Assembly: GCA_021809365.1 (NCBI GenBank)
Contig: JAKBAC010000022.1
Span: 1 to 32,319 of the forward strand
Origin: Planctomycetota bacterium
GTDB lineage: Bacteria; Planctomycetota; Phycisphaerae; WQYP01
Length of the DNA stretch: 32,319 nt
Direction of reading: 5' to 3'
The notes under the pieces are model-generated. The model made no database searches and was not told the DNA's origin. It worked only from the letters and a program-made list of their open reading frames with translations. A program made the position numbers and the translations under genes. Positions 17,828 to 25,522 of this stretch are shown here, piece by piece (positions within the stretch are counted from its first letter, which is position 1; each line of letters opens with the position of its first letter).

Positions 17828-18990
17828 CCGATTTGATCCATGACATTTTTTAATACTTTTTCCGCCGCAAAATATTGTTCCGCGATTTCCCGTGCCGCCC
17901 GGCAATGGCCCACATAATTCGATTCAATCGCATCAACGGCGCTTAGGATATCATCCATGGTCTGAAAAGAAAATAGCCCCTGCCCGGTGGGCAGATGATT
18001 GCTGAATCCCGTTTCCTGATTAATCACCGGCCTTCCCGCCGCCAGATAACAGGCGCTGCGATCGCTGAACCAGCCGCTCTTGAGGCGAATATTCTGATCC
18101 TTGGCCACGGAAAATTCACCACGTGATTGCCGGATGTACTGGTTGTAGCGCTGCATGTCCCGCGAGATATGTACCGGATCCACCAGGTGCCAGCTATTGG
18201 ATTCCAGCAGTGTCCGCGTCGCGGCATCCACACCGGCGGCCAATTCAAATGCAACGCGCCGGTGTTGTGGCAAATCAAGACATTTCAGAAATTCACGATC
18301 CTTGGACCAGTAATAGGTTTCACCCTGATAGACAATATCGCGGCCCGTATTTTTCCATGTCGCGATGGTGTTGTACGCCGCATCGGACCGCGGCGGCAGC
18401 GGTTCCCACATATCCAGCAGCACGGGTTGGCGCGTGGGCCGCCATGTGTAACGGCCGACGGGCAGGCGGCAATCGGGGAAACCGAGATTTTCGCCATAGG
18501 TAAAGTGGTGCGTATATGAATCAAGCACCGCGATGGCAGCGCTGTTACCCTGCGCGATTTGAATTTGTGTCACCACCGGATCAGTTTCCAGATATACCCG
18601 CACGGGGCACCGTCGATGCTCCTGGCGCAATTCCTGCGCTCCGGTGACATTGATCATCACATCCGCAGTCTGATACAACTCGGCGATTTGGGCTTCGGAC
18701 ATGCCATAGCATTTTCCGCCTTCATAATGTCCGCGAAAGGCCCAGCGATCGGCCAGCCCGTGCGCCTGGAGAATCGGCGCGACGGCATTGATATTCGCGT
18801 CGGCATCGGGTGAACTGTCGCGCAAATTGGGATTGTAAATCCAGCGTGCCGAATCCTCCACATAATAGGGGTCATAACCGAGCTTGCGCAGGCCCAGCAT
18901 AAAATGCAGAAACTGATAGGTAACGCCGGCGAGCGGATACCAGAATAGAATTCCAAAGATGATGATTCTGGGTTTGGATTTTTCAGGCAA
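17821..18990 (-). CDS. Glycosyltransferase (GT4/GT-B type), TTG start
   Basis: The reading frame continues upstream, but the likely start is TTG at 18990, with AAGGAG 7 nt before it; this gives 389 residues beginning LPEKSKPRIIIFGILFWYPLAGVTYQFLHFMLGL. It overlaps the upstream acyltransferase stop by 8 nt. A Rossmann-like N-terminal half (RIIIFGILFWYPLAG) and a C-terminal half with KSGWFSDRSACYLAAGRPVINQETGF, the nucleotide-sugar site of GT-B enzymes, suggest a glycosyltransferase. The classic EX7E motif appears only loosely. The last ~60 residues resemble the usual GT4 tail (a loop over LFSFQTMDDILSAVDAI). Acceptor and donor are unknown. Position in the operon indicates glycan assembly in the cytoplasm. 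Confidence 0.75.
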   Translation of the reverse strand: MPEKSKPRIIIFGILFWYPLAGVTYQFLHFMLGLRKLGYDPYYVEDSARWIYNPNLRDSSPDADANINAVAPILQAHGLADRWAFRGHYEGGKCYGMSEAQIAELYQTADVMINVTGAQELRQEHRRCPVRVYLETDPVVTQIQIAQGNSAAIAVLDSYTHHFTYGENLGFPDCRLPVGRYTWRPTRQPVLLDMWEPLPPRSDAAYNTIATWKNTGRDIVYQGETYYWSKDREFLKCLDLPQHRRVAFELAAGVDAATRTLLESNSWHLVDPVHISRDMQRYNQYIRQSRGEFSVAKDQNIRLKSGWFSDRSACYLAAGRPVINQETGFSNHLPTGQGLFSFQTMDDILSAVDAIESNYVGHCRAAREIAEQYFAAEKVLKNVMDQIGC

Positions 18991-19576
18991 CGTCCATCTC
19001 CTTGTCCCGCAAGGTGCGAATGACACGGGCGGGATTTCCCGCGGCAATGCAGAAGTCCGGAATATCCTGATCCACCACCGATCGCGCGCCGATGATGCTC
19101 CCATCGCCGATGCGCACGCCGGGTAATATACAGCAGTCAAAACCTATCCATACGTTATTGCCGATGGTAACCGGGCGTGGCCGCACCGGAGCGAAAATCC
19201 CGGAATGGCGGTTGGCGGCGAATGTTTCCAAAAGTCGCCGCCGCGATGGTACGTCAATCGGTGCGCGAAAATTATCCATAATGACAACATTCCATGATAG
19301 CAGGCAATGCGTTCCGATTGTGACCTGTTGATCGCTGATCAGCCAGAGGCCATTGAGCAGCGTATACGCTCCCACCTGAAATATGGCATCAGGGCCCATA
19401 TCAAACATGCAACCGATATAAGCTGCGCTGTTGGTGCCCAATATCATCCCCAACTCCCGGCGGCTGCGATAGAGGCGAAAGCTGTACGTGGTTTCAACAT
19501 GAGCGCCATCACACACTTGCACATTTTCCGGAATGGTTCCGCCGTACCAATCGCCGGCAATTTGATGCGCCGTCAT
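18983..19576 (-). CDS. Hexapeptide-repeat acyltransferase (second of a tandem pair)
   Basis: A 197-residue left-handed beta-helix protein. Hexad patterns are seen throughout, most clearly in TIGTHCLLSWNVVIMDN and in the C-terminal coil TIGNNVWIGFDCCILPGVRIGDGSIIGARSVVDQDIPD, followed by the typical AAGNPARVIR end of CatB/WcaF/LacA-type O- or N-acetyltransferases. Asp/Asn at MDN lies where such enzymes normally carry the catalytic His (usually DH), so the site may differ. Its ATG overlaps the preceding acyltransferase stop as ATGA. It shares architecture with that gene, suggesting an old tandem duplication. It probably acetylates a sugar of the operon's glycan using acetyl-CoA. Confidence 0.83.
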   Translation of the reverse strand: MTAHQIAGDWYGGTIPENVQVCDGAHVETTYSFRLYRSRRELGMILGTNSAAYIGCMFDMGPDAIFQVGAYTLLNGLWLISDQQVTIGTHCLLSWNVVIMDNFRAPIDVPSRRRLLETFAANRHSGIFAPVRPRPVTIGNNVWIGFDCCILPGVRIGDGSIIGARSVVDQDIPDFCIAAGNPARVIRTLRDKEMDVA

Positions 19577-20145
19577 AGCGTCTCCACCACGCGTGCGGGA
19601 TTGCCAAGCACTCTGGTGCCCGCGGGAACATCATGGGTAACCACGCTGCCGGGGCCGATCCAGGCTCCCCGACCGATATGCACGCCCTTGAAAACCGTGG
19701 CATTCGGGCCGATCCACACATCATCTTCTATCACCACGCCGAGGGTTTGCACCGGCGGACGGGGGATTCCATGCCCAGCCGGTGAACACGCGACGGCGTC
19801 GGCGATGCGCAGGGCCGGAGCAATGGGATGAAAATCACTGTCGGCAATGACGGCGTTCCATCCAATAAGCACATAATTACCAATGGAAATGGATAACTCG
19901 CACATCAGCACCGCACTGGTAAAGCAACAAAAATTGCCGATGGTCATGCGTCCGGTCGGACCAACGGAAAACTGCACGCCATCCATTGTGGCGTTATCAC
20001 CAATGACCAGAGCGTCGGCGAATTGCCCACGAAAGCGGCGGAACGCCGCGCTGCCGATGATGCGTGTGTTGGTTCCCGCCCGCACGCCCGTGGGCAACGG
20101 TCCACCATCCCATATTGCGGTTGCACCTTCGAATTCGGTACTCAA
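19573..20145 (-). CDS. Hexapeptide-repeat acyltransferase (first of a tandem pair), TTG start
   Basis: A 190-residue protein starting with TTG at 20145, with GGGAGG close upstream and TTGA overlap with the ABC exporter stop. Left-handed beta-helix hexads run from about residue 30 (TRIIGSAAFRRF) to the end. The segment IGNYVLIGWNAVIADSDFHPI contains an Asp-x-x-His near the place of the catalytic His in CatB-like acetyltransferases. The C-terminal coil is VVIEDDVWIGPNATVFKGVHIG and the end is PAGTRVLGNPARVV. It is likely an O- or N-acetyltransferase for the glycan made by the operon, paired with the next gene. Confidence 0.83.
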   Translation of the reverse strand: MSTEFEGATAIWDGGPLPTGVRAGTNTRIIGSAAFRRFRGQFADALVIGDNATMDGVQFSVGPTGRMTIGNFCCFTSAVLMCELSISIGNYVLIGWNAVIADSDFHPIAPALRIADAVACSPAGHGIPRPPVQTLGVVIEDDVWIGPNATVFKGVHIGRGAWIGPGSVVTHDVPAGTRVLGNPARVVETL

Positions 20146-22004
20146 GTGGCCTCCCCGGCTGGACGATGCGGCTCGCTCTGCAATTCATAGAGGTGGCGAT
20201 AAAGTCCTTCCTTCTCCATGAGTTGATCGTGCGTGCCGATCTCAAGGAGTTGGCCGTCCCGCAATACAACAATCTGATCCACATGGCGGACGGTATGCAG
20301 ATGGTGCGCGATGATAATCGTGGTGCGGCCCGCCATCAGTCGCTTGAGCGTGGCCAGCAGATCCGATTCCGTCTGTGCGTCCAGACCGGTGGTAGGCTCA
20401 TCAAGCACAATGATCCGCGCATCTTTCAGGAACGCCCGCGCCAGCGAGATCCTCTGCCGCTGCCCGCCGGAAAGCATGACGCCACGCTCGCCGATCGGCG
20501 TATTAAAACCTTTCGGCAAAGCCTGTATAAAATCCCAGGCCCCGGCAGCGCGGGTGGCGGCGTGAATTTGTTCAAGAGTCGCATCCGGACGGGAATATGC
20601 GATATTTTCCTGAATGCTGACATCAAAAAGCACCGGCTCCTGCGGAACAATGGCGATCTGCCGGCGCAGGGACTCCAAGGTTATATCGCGTAAAGCGACC
20701 CCATCGAGCAAAATCCGCCCATCCACGGGGTCATAGAAACGGACAATCAGACTGGCGAGAGTTGTTTTGCCCGCCCCGGACGGCCCGACCATGGCCACCG
20801 ACGATCCGGCCGGGATATTCAATTGCACATCACGCAGTACCTGTTGATCCGCGCGGTAACCAAAACTGACATGATCGAATTCAATGTGTCCGGCCACGGG
20901 CGTTTTTATTGCGTGCGCCGATGGCAAATCGCACAGGGTGGATTTTTTATCGAGAATCTCAAAGACTCTGTGCGCCCCGGCCACCGAACCTTGAATGGAA
21001 GACGCGGTGTATGAAAGCGTTTCCAGCGGCTTAAATAAAAGTGCCGTATACCCAACCATCAGCACAATATCACCCGGCGATAATTCCCCATGCAGCACCC
21101 GCCGCGCGGTCATCCAAATCACCACGGCCGTGCCACATGCGAATAATACCGCCACTCCGCTTTGACTGGCGGTTTGTAGGACCGTCAGGCGCAGATTGGC
21201 TTTCAGGCTTTCCCTGGCCTGATTGGCAAAACGATTGGATTCATGCTTTTCCCGGCCAAACGCCTGCACCGCGCGAATGCCGCCGAGGGTTTGTTCCACA
21301 CGGGTGCTCACGCGGCTTTCATTTTCATGGACGCGGGTGGATAACTCTGTCGTCGGTTTTTCCAAGCCGCGCACCAGCACCAGCAGCAGACAGCCGATCA
21401 CCAGCGCCACCACGGCAATGCTCCAGTCCTGCCCGACCATTACCACCGCAATGCCCACCAGTGTGACCGCGGACGCGATGCCCGGGACCAGTCCTTCATT
21501 AAACAGCGATTGCACCGAATAGGTATCCCATGTAATGCGATACAGGGAATCCCCCACCGTCGTCGCATCATGAAAACTCAATGGCAGGTGTTGAATATGT
21601 TCAAAGACCCGGCATCGCAATTTGAATACCATGCGCAAGCCCGATGAGATCAACAACCAGGTACTTAGCACGCTGATGGCCGCGCCGCCCAGACTGATCA
21701 GCAGTAGCGCAATACATAACAATATGATCAGCCCCAGTTTATTGTCACCAAGCGGCGTGATCTGGGCCACGAATTTCTGGGCGACGACCAGAAATTCCGG
21801 GGGCGATTTGGTTGTGGCGACGGTATTCATGATAAATTTCAGCGGCCAGGGCTGCAAAAGCCCCAGCACCGATCCGAACAGCATCAGAGCCATGCCCAAT
21901 CCACTATTCCACAGTTCACCTGCCATACACAGCGCCAGTAATCGGGCCGCGGTCCGAAAAGCACCTGGGCGAGTGGCGGGGGCGGAATTTGCGGGTTGGT
22001 TCAT
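20142..22004 (-). CDS. ABC exporter half-transporter (MsbA/PglK-like, fused permease and ATPase)
   Basis: The protein has 620 residues. The ATG at 22004 overlaps the upstream stop as ATGA and has AGGGA 7 nt before it, so it is preferred over an ATG seven codons earlier. The N-terminal ~340 residues form a six-helix type I exporter domain. The nucleotide-binding domain has Walker A GPSGAGKTT at 407-415, a Q-loop (IVPQEP), signature LSGGQ at 511-515, Walker B IIVLDEP at 531-537 and an H-loop (IIAHHLHTV). Half-size exporters homodimerise and flip lipids, lipid-linked sugars or peptides. Between a membrane glycosyltransferase and sugar-modifying enzymes, the likely cargo is a glycolipid or lipid-linked glycan; that is inference. 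Confidence 0.88.
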   Translation of the reverse strand: MNQPANSAPATRPGAFRTAARLLALCMAGELWNSGLGMALMLFGSVLGLLQPWPLKFIMNTVATTKSPPEFLVVAQKFVAQITPLGDNKLGLIILLCIALLLISLGGAAISVLSTWLLISSGLRMVFKLRCRVFEHIQHLPLSFHDATTVGDSLYRITWDTYSVQSLFNEGLVPGIASAVTLVGIAVVMVGQDWSIAVVALVIGCLLLVLVRGLEKPTTELSTRVHENESRVSTRVEQTLGGIRAVQAFGREKHESNRFANQARESLKANLRLTVLQTASQSGVAVLFACGTAVVIWMTARRVLHGELSPGDIVLMVGYTALLFKPLETLSYTASSIQGSVAGAHRVFEILDKKSTLCDLPSAHAIKTPVAGHIEFDHVSFGYRADQQVLRDVQLNIPAGSSVAMVGPSGAGKTTLASLIVRFYDPVDGRILLDGVALRDITLESLRRQIAIVPQEPVLFDVSIQENIAYSRPDATLEQIHAATRAAGAWDFIQALPKGFNTPIGERGVMLSGGQRQRISLARAFLKDARIIVLDEPTTGLDAQTESDLLATLKRLMAGRTTIIIAHHLHTVRHVDQIVVLRDGQLLEIGTHDQLMEKEGLYRHLYELQSEPHRPAGEAT

Positions 22005-24544
22005 GACTGTTCCCTGACTTCCCATTCACTGGGCCGTGGGTGGTGAATATACTTGAACACCACCGCCAGGGCCGCACCGGCGTCCATGGATACGCGAAGC
22101 GTCAGCAGACCCGCGACAATCAGCATCGGAATTGCGCCGGGCCAACTGCGGGCGAATAGATCAAACAGGCCCAGCCCAACCAATAAAAACAGAACGACCT
22201 GGATCACGCGGGGAAATGTCGGCCAGGATCGCAGGCGTACCAATTGCCGTCCGCCGCCATGCTCTTCAATGGCCATCCTCATTTGCAGGCCGCCGAAGGT
22301 GCCGCTGCGGCAGAATAAATCCCAGCGGTCAAAATCCCCGCCGCGCTGCACGCACAGCCCTTCTTGTTTGAGAAACAATTCCAAATCCCTCAGGCGGTCT
22401 TCCATACTGCGCCACTGTTCGCTCCACAGGACGAATTCGCGCGGCACAGGCATATCCAGTCCGCTGGGAAAACGCATTCGCCACGGTGTAAGGCCGCGCG
22501 ACAGCCGCCCGCGCAAGCGAGCCACCGGCTGAATCATGTAGCACCACATGGTCAGCATCCGCAGTTTGAATATGGCTCGCCGGGTGCGCGGAATTTCATC
22601 AAATCGGCAATACGATGCGCCGATAATCGCCTGCGTGATTGTAGCCGCCAGCATCGCCAGCAGCATGGCTCCAAGCACCACCGGATGCCAGTAAAAGCCC
22701 ACCATCAGCATGACGCTCAATGCCAGAACGCCCAGATACCATTCCGGTGTCATCGCCAATGACATCAAAATTCCCGGCGATCCATGATAGACCGACTGGA
22801 ATAGCGCGCTACCCCATGAACCATGATAAATTCTCCGGCGGCCCCAGTTGAGGAATTGCCAAAGTCCGCGGCCATAAAGCCGCCCATGCCATGCAATATG
22901 GCCAAAGGCGTTGTACTTCTCCGGCCATTTGCGCTCCAGCATGGCTTCGGCCTTGCCATAATTGATCTGTTGTCGCCAATACGCCCGCAGTGAATTGCGG
23001 CGTTTATGCCAGACCACCGCCGCCGGGCTGAAACCCAATCGCCAGCCATGTGCCTGCAGACGCCAACACGCATCGACATCATCCCCGGCGATGCGGAACT
23101 GCGGATCGAATCCTCCCACCGATCGCAACACCCGCGTAAGAAAGGCCAAATTGCAGCCCGGAATGTGTTCCGCCTCAGTATCGCTTAGCAGCACCTGAAT
23201 CGGCCCGCCGGGAGAATGCGCCACGGCATCCGCAATATCCGCATCGCCTGGCGGGGCGATGTTGGGGCCACCCACCGCGGCGAATTTTCCGCTACGAAAA
23301 GTCTCAACCAGATATTGCAGCCAGTAGGCCGTTGGACAGGCATCATCGTCCAGGTAGACGATAATGTCGCCCGTGGCCGCCTCCAGTCCCAGATTGCGGG
23401 CATTGCTTAATCCCTTGTTGACCGACTGTACCAGTTTCACCGGATATTCCCGCACGATTTCCGGCAAGGCATCGGTGGAACCATCATCAACCACAATGAC
23501 TTCATAGTCCGGATAGCGCAATTGGCCCACACCCTCAAGGCAGAAGCGAATCGTGCGGCTGCCGTTATAGCTGCAAATAACAACCGACACCTTCGGCCAT
23601 TTGGACTCGGGACTGAAAGGGGCCTTGGAAAACGCTTCCGCCGCCGCCGCCAGTGACGGCTTGGGTTCCCGTTCCCGTGTGGTCAGGCCGAAGGCCCAAC
23701 CGGTAATATCATTGCCGCCGCGATACCATTCATCGGTCCATGCAAACAGAAAAGTCCCCGCGCAGCCGCTCTTGAACAGGCAGCGAATCTGCCAGCCCAG
23801 CGTGACCGCCTGCTCACATTCCCCCTTGGATATGCTGTCCAGACCTATTTCCGCCAGTAACAGCGGCTTATCACCGGCGATGTTATGCAAGCGGCTGATG
23901 TAGCTGCGAAGTTGCTCCTTGGATTCCAGATACACGTTCATTGCCATGAAATCCAGAAATGGCAGGTACAGATATTCCGTGGTGGGATAATTCACATAGG
24001 TAACCAGGGCACCGGGGTCTGCTTCCTTGGCCACCGTGTAGAGCCGTTTAAGAAAGCGCTCAATTCGCCGATGGCCATACCAGCGGACAATGGGGGCCGG
24101 AATTTCATTGCCGATGGCAAAGGCCAGCACCGCTGGATGTCCGGCACATGCTTCCACATTTCCGCGGACTTTTTCAACGATGGATTCGCGCATGCGCGGA
24201 TTATCCAGAAATGCCAGGTGCTGTTCCCATGGCAAGCCCACCAGCACAAATAGTCCATATCGCTGCGCCGTATCCAATAACCACCGGGGTGGCGCGGTGT
24301 AAACGCGCACCGCGTTGATACCATTTTCCGCCATCATGGCAAAATCAATATCCACCTGTTGGCGGGTGTGATATTCCGAGCCGTCCGACTCGGGCTTAAA
24401 TGGACCGTACGTGACGCCCTTGATAAAAAAGGGTTCGTCACCGAGATATAGAAATTTTCCATGAACCGCTAACCGCAGCGCGGAAGCCGGGGAATAAATC
24501 ACCGGTGACGGCGTTACTATTAAAGGGTTTGCGGTTTGCGTCAT
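22001..24544 (-). CDS. Bifunctional membrane protein: clan-A glycoside hydrolase fused to GT2 glycosyltransferase
   Basis: An 847-residue protein; the ATG at 24544 has GGAG 10 nt upstream. Residues 25-305 form a (beta/alpha)8 glycosidase like GH2/GH5 catalytic domains: FFIKGVTYGPF, NGINAVRVYTAPP, acid/base Glu147 in AFAIGNE and nucleophile Glu232 in LLLAEIG. Residues 318-545 form a GT2 (GT-A) domain with VSVVICSYNG, VVDDGSTD (351-358), LDDDA (398-402), GCNLAFL and AGDDVD (487-491). Two hydrophobic regions follow (about 605-650 and 780-820), separated by a soluble region. Both active sites look intact. There is no signal peptide, so the GH domain should be cytoplasmic. It may trim, transglycosylate or control the length of the chain made by the GT2 domain. 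First gene of the six-gene operon. Confidence 0.88.
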   Translation of the reverse strand: MTQTANPLIVTPSPVIYSPASALRLAVHGKFLYLGDEPFFIKGVTYGPFKPESDGSEYHTRQQVDIDFAMMAENGINAVRVYTAPPRWLLDTAQRYGLFVLVGLPWEQHLAFLDNPRMRESIVEKVRGNVEACAGHPAVLAFAIGNEIPAPIVRWYGHRRIERFLKRLYTVAKEADPGALVTYVNYPTTEYLYLPFLDFMAMNVYLESKEQLRSYISRLHNIAGDKPLLLAEIGLDSISKGECEQAVTLGWQIRCLFKSGCAGTFLFAWTDEWYRGGNDITGWAFGLTTREREPKPSLAAAAEAFSKAPFSPESKWPKVSVVICSYNGSRTIRFCLEGVGQLRYPDYEVIVVDDGSTDALPEIVREYPVKLVQSVNKGLSNARNLGLEAATGDIIVYLDDDACPTAYWLQYLVETFRSGKFAAVGGPNIAPPGDADIADAVAHSPGGPIQVLLSDTEAEHIPGCNLAFLTRVLRSVGGFDPQFRIAGDDVDACWRLQAHGWRLGFSPAAVVWHKRRNSLRAYWRQQINYGKAEAMLERKWPEKYNAFGHIAWHGRLYGRGLWQFLNWGRRRIYHGSWGSALFQSVYHGSPGILMSLAMTPEWYLGVLALSVMLMVGFYWHPVVLGAMLLAMLAATITQAIIGASYCRFDEIPRTRRAIFKLRMLTMWCYMIQPVARLRGRLSRGLTPWRMRFPSGLDMPVPREFVLWSEQWRSMEDRLRDLELFLKQEGLCVQRGGDFDRWDLFCRSGTFGGLQMRMAIEEHGGGRQLVRLRSWPTFPRVIQVVLFLLVGLGLFDLFARSWPGAIPMLIVAGLLTLRVSMDAGAALAVVFKYIHHPRPSEWEVREQS

Positions 24545-24644
24545 TTTCCAATTACTCCAATCTCCATCCCGTCAACGTCCAAAGTCGGCATTATATCCAT
24601 ATTTTCAGATCAGAGCATTCCCGGCGACGTGCAAAAAGAAAGAG

Positions 24645-24763
24645 GGGTGTGGCAATACATCCGGGCAGTGTACCGGGGCACCCCATCCCCTTTTAGCCGC
24701 GTGTGCTTGCACCGCGTGTTTTGCGCGGAAAATCCACGGGTGCCTGGCAATATTGCCACGCCC
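24645..24763 (+). mobile_element. MITE-like non-coding element, copy B (119 bp)
   Basis: Same element and orientation as at 16717-16836, from GGGTGTGGCAATAC to TATTGCCACGCCC. The internal ~80 bp, from GTGTACCGGGG onward, differs at only two or three positions. The inverted ends extend imperfectly over about 22 bp. The flanking octamers are AGAAAGAG (24637-24644) and AGAAAAAG (24764-24771), 7 of 8 identical, which is best read as a slightly mutated target-site duplication. It encodes nothing. It lies ~100 bp upstream of the start of the six-gene glycan operon. Confidence 0.82.
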
Positions 24764-24830
24764 AGAAAAAGGCTGGTGCGTGACACTTCACGCGAATATG
24801 GTTGTATTGCTCCACGAGCACAATACTCCC

Positions 24831-24907
24831 GGAGCGCCGTCACGGCAATGCGGTGCCGTGGGGTTTCGCAGGGAGCGTAACGGCACCGGGTTATCACCAC
24901 GGTGCTC
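24831..24907. repeat. 77-bp hairpin repeat, unit 1
   Basis: The unit starts GGAGCGCCGT and ends ACCACGGTGCTC. It is internally palindromic: the outer arms GAGCGCCGT and ACGGTGCTC pair with one mismatch, and the inner arms GGTGCCGT and ACGGCACC pair exactly. Unit 2 is the same length with about five substitutions. Confidence 0.75.
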
Positions 24908-24921
24908 GGGGGATCGTGCTC

Positions 24922-24998
24922 GGAGCACCGTCATGGCAATGCGGTGCCGTTGGGTTTCGCAGGGAGCGTAACGGCACCTGATTATCACCACGGTGCTC
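24922..24998. repeat. 77-bp hairpin repeat, unit 2
   Basis: A direct repeat of unit 1 after a 14-bp spacer. The outer arms GAGCACCGT (24923-24931) and ACGGTGCTC (24990-24998) are perfect, and the inner arms GGTGCCGT/ACGGCACC are conserved. Relative to unit 1, one change (gcg to gca) restores arm pairing. This looks like a REP/BIME-type palindromic element. Confidence 0.75.
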
Positions 24999-25117
24999 TG
25001 TGGGGAGACTATTACGGGGTCCGCAGGCCGCGAAAAGTGCCACGCATCCAAATAAGGCCCATGCGCTTGCGCAACGGCCAGATAATCAGACGCCCCAATA
25101 ACCGTTCAACCATAGGA

Positions 25118-25522
25118 TCATTTGCCTACGGGCATGAACAGTGCAATGAGTTTGATGGTTTTCCAGTGACCATGTTCTTTGACCTGAATCATGGTTGGCA
25201 GCAGCACATTATCCTGCACATTTTCCTTCCCCTTCACTCGGATCGTCAGGCCGACATACGGTGCCAGCGGTTTGGGATTCACATCCAACGTCCAGGCGTG
25301 GTGTCCCACTAAGATGCCGGCTGGTGCGCCTGACAGCAGACATTTTCTACCGCAGACCTTACCGTGGCCCCGCCCCGTGGCCCCCGCCGAGGAATAGCAG
25401 TTCAAGTCCAGTAGCTGACCCGTTACGGTGACGGGCTTGAGTGCCGCCGCCGCGAAGGCGCTGACGGACATGGCACTGACCGCCAATAGCCCGACAATAC
25501 TTGATACGATTGTGCGATTCAT
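25118..25522 (-). CDS. Small secreted protein with conserved C-x14-C-x3-C motif
   Basis: The protein has 134 residues; the ATG at 25522 has GGAG 7 nt upstream and gives a standard signal peptide (MNRTIVSSIVGLLAVSAMSVSAFA). The mature protein starts with VTVTGQLLDLNCY and carries CYSSAGATGRGHGKVCGRKC, then LLSGAPAGILVG. I recall a family of small periplasmic proteins with the same layout (VTGxxxDxxCY, GxGHxxC, C, G-x-P-x-G), found in planctomycetes and acidobacteria without a settled function. The Cys/His arrangement suggests metal binding or disulfides. It stands alone, with repeats on both sides. Confidence 0.7.
   Translation of the reverse strand: MNRTIVSSIVGLLAVSAMSVSAFAAAALKPVTVTGQLLDLNCYSSAGATGRGHGKVCGRKCLLSGAPAGILVGHHAWTLDVNPKPLAPYVGLTIRVKGKENVQDNVLLPTMIQVKEHGHWKTIKLIALFMPVGK

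Larger units (their letters stand above)
24545..25117. other. Intergenic region packed with repeats
   Basis: No gene is supported in these 573 bases upstream of the GH-GT2 fusion. They contain the second copy of the 120-bp element and two 77-bp hairpin repeats, both listed separately. They also include a small hairpin around 24805-24826 (GTATTG ... CAATAC). The operon promoter must lie in or beside this region, so the repeats may affect its expression; no clear -35/-10 pair was seen. Confidence 0.55.

Noticed and set aside
24637..24644. Treating the A/G-rich octamer beside copy B as chance
   Set aside because: Purine-rich flanks can match by accident, but the position is exactly adjacent to both ends and copy A has a perfect 8-bp duplication of the same length, so a mutated duplication is the better reading.
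16709..24771. Composite transposon carrying the glycan operon
   Set aside because: A composite would show one shared target duplication at the outer ends. Here each copy has its own different octamer duplication, so two separate insertions fit better.
24831..24998. Possible CRISPR array
   Set aside because: Only two 77-bp palindromic units with a 14-bp spacer; CRISPR repeats are shorter, more numerous and have ~30-bp spacers. No cas genes are present.
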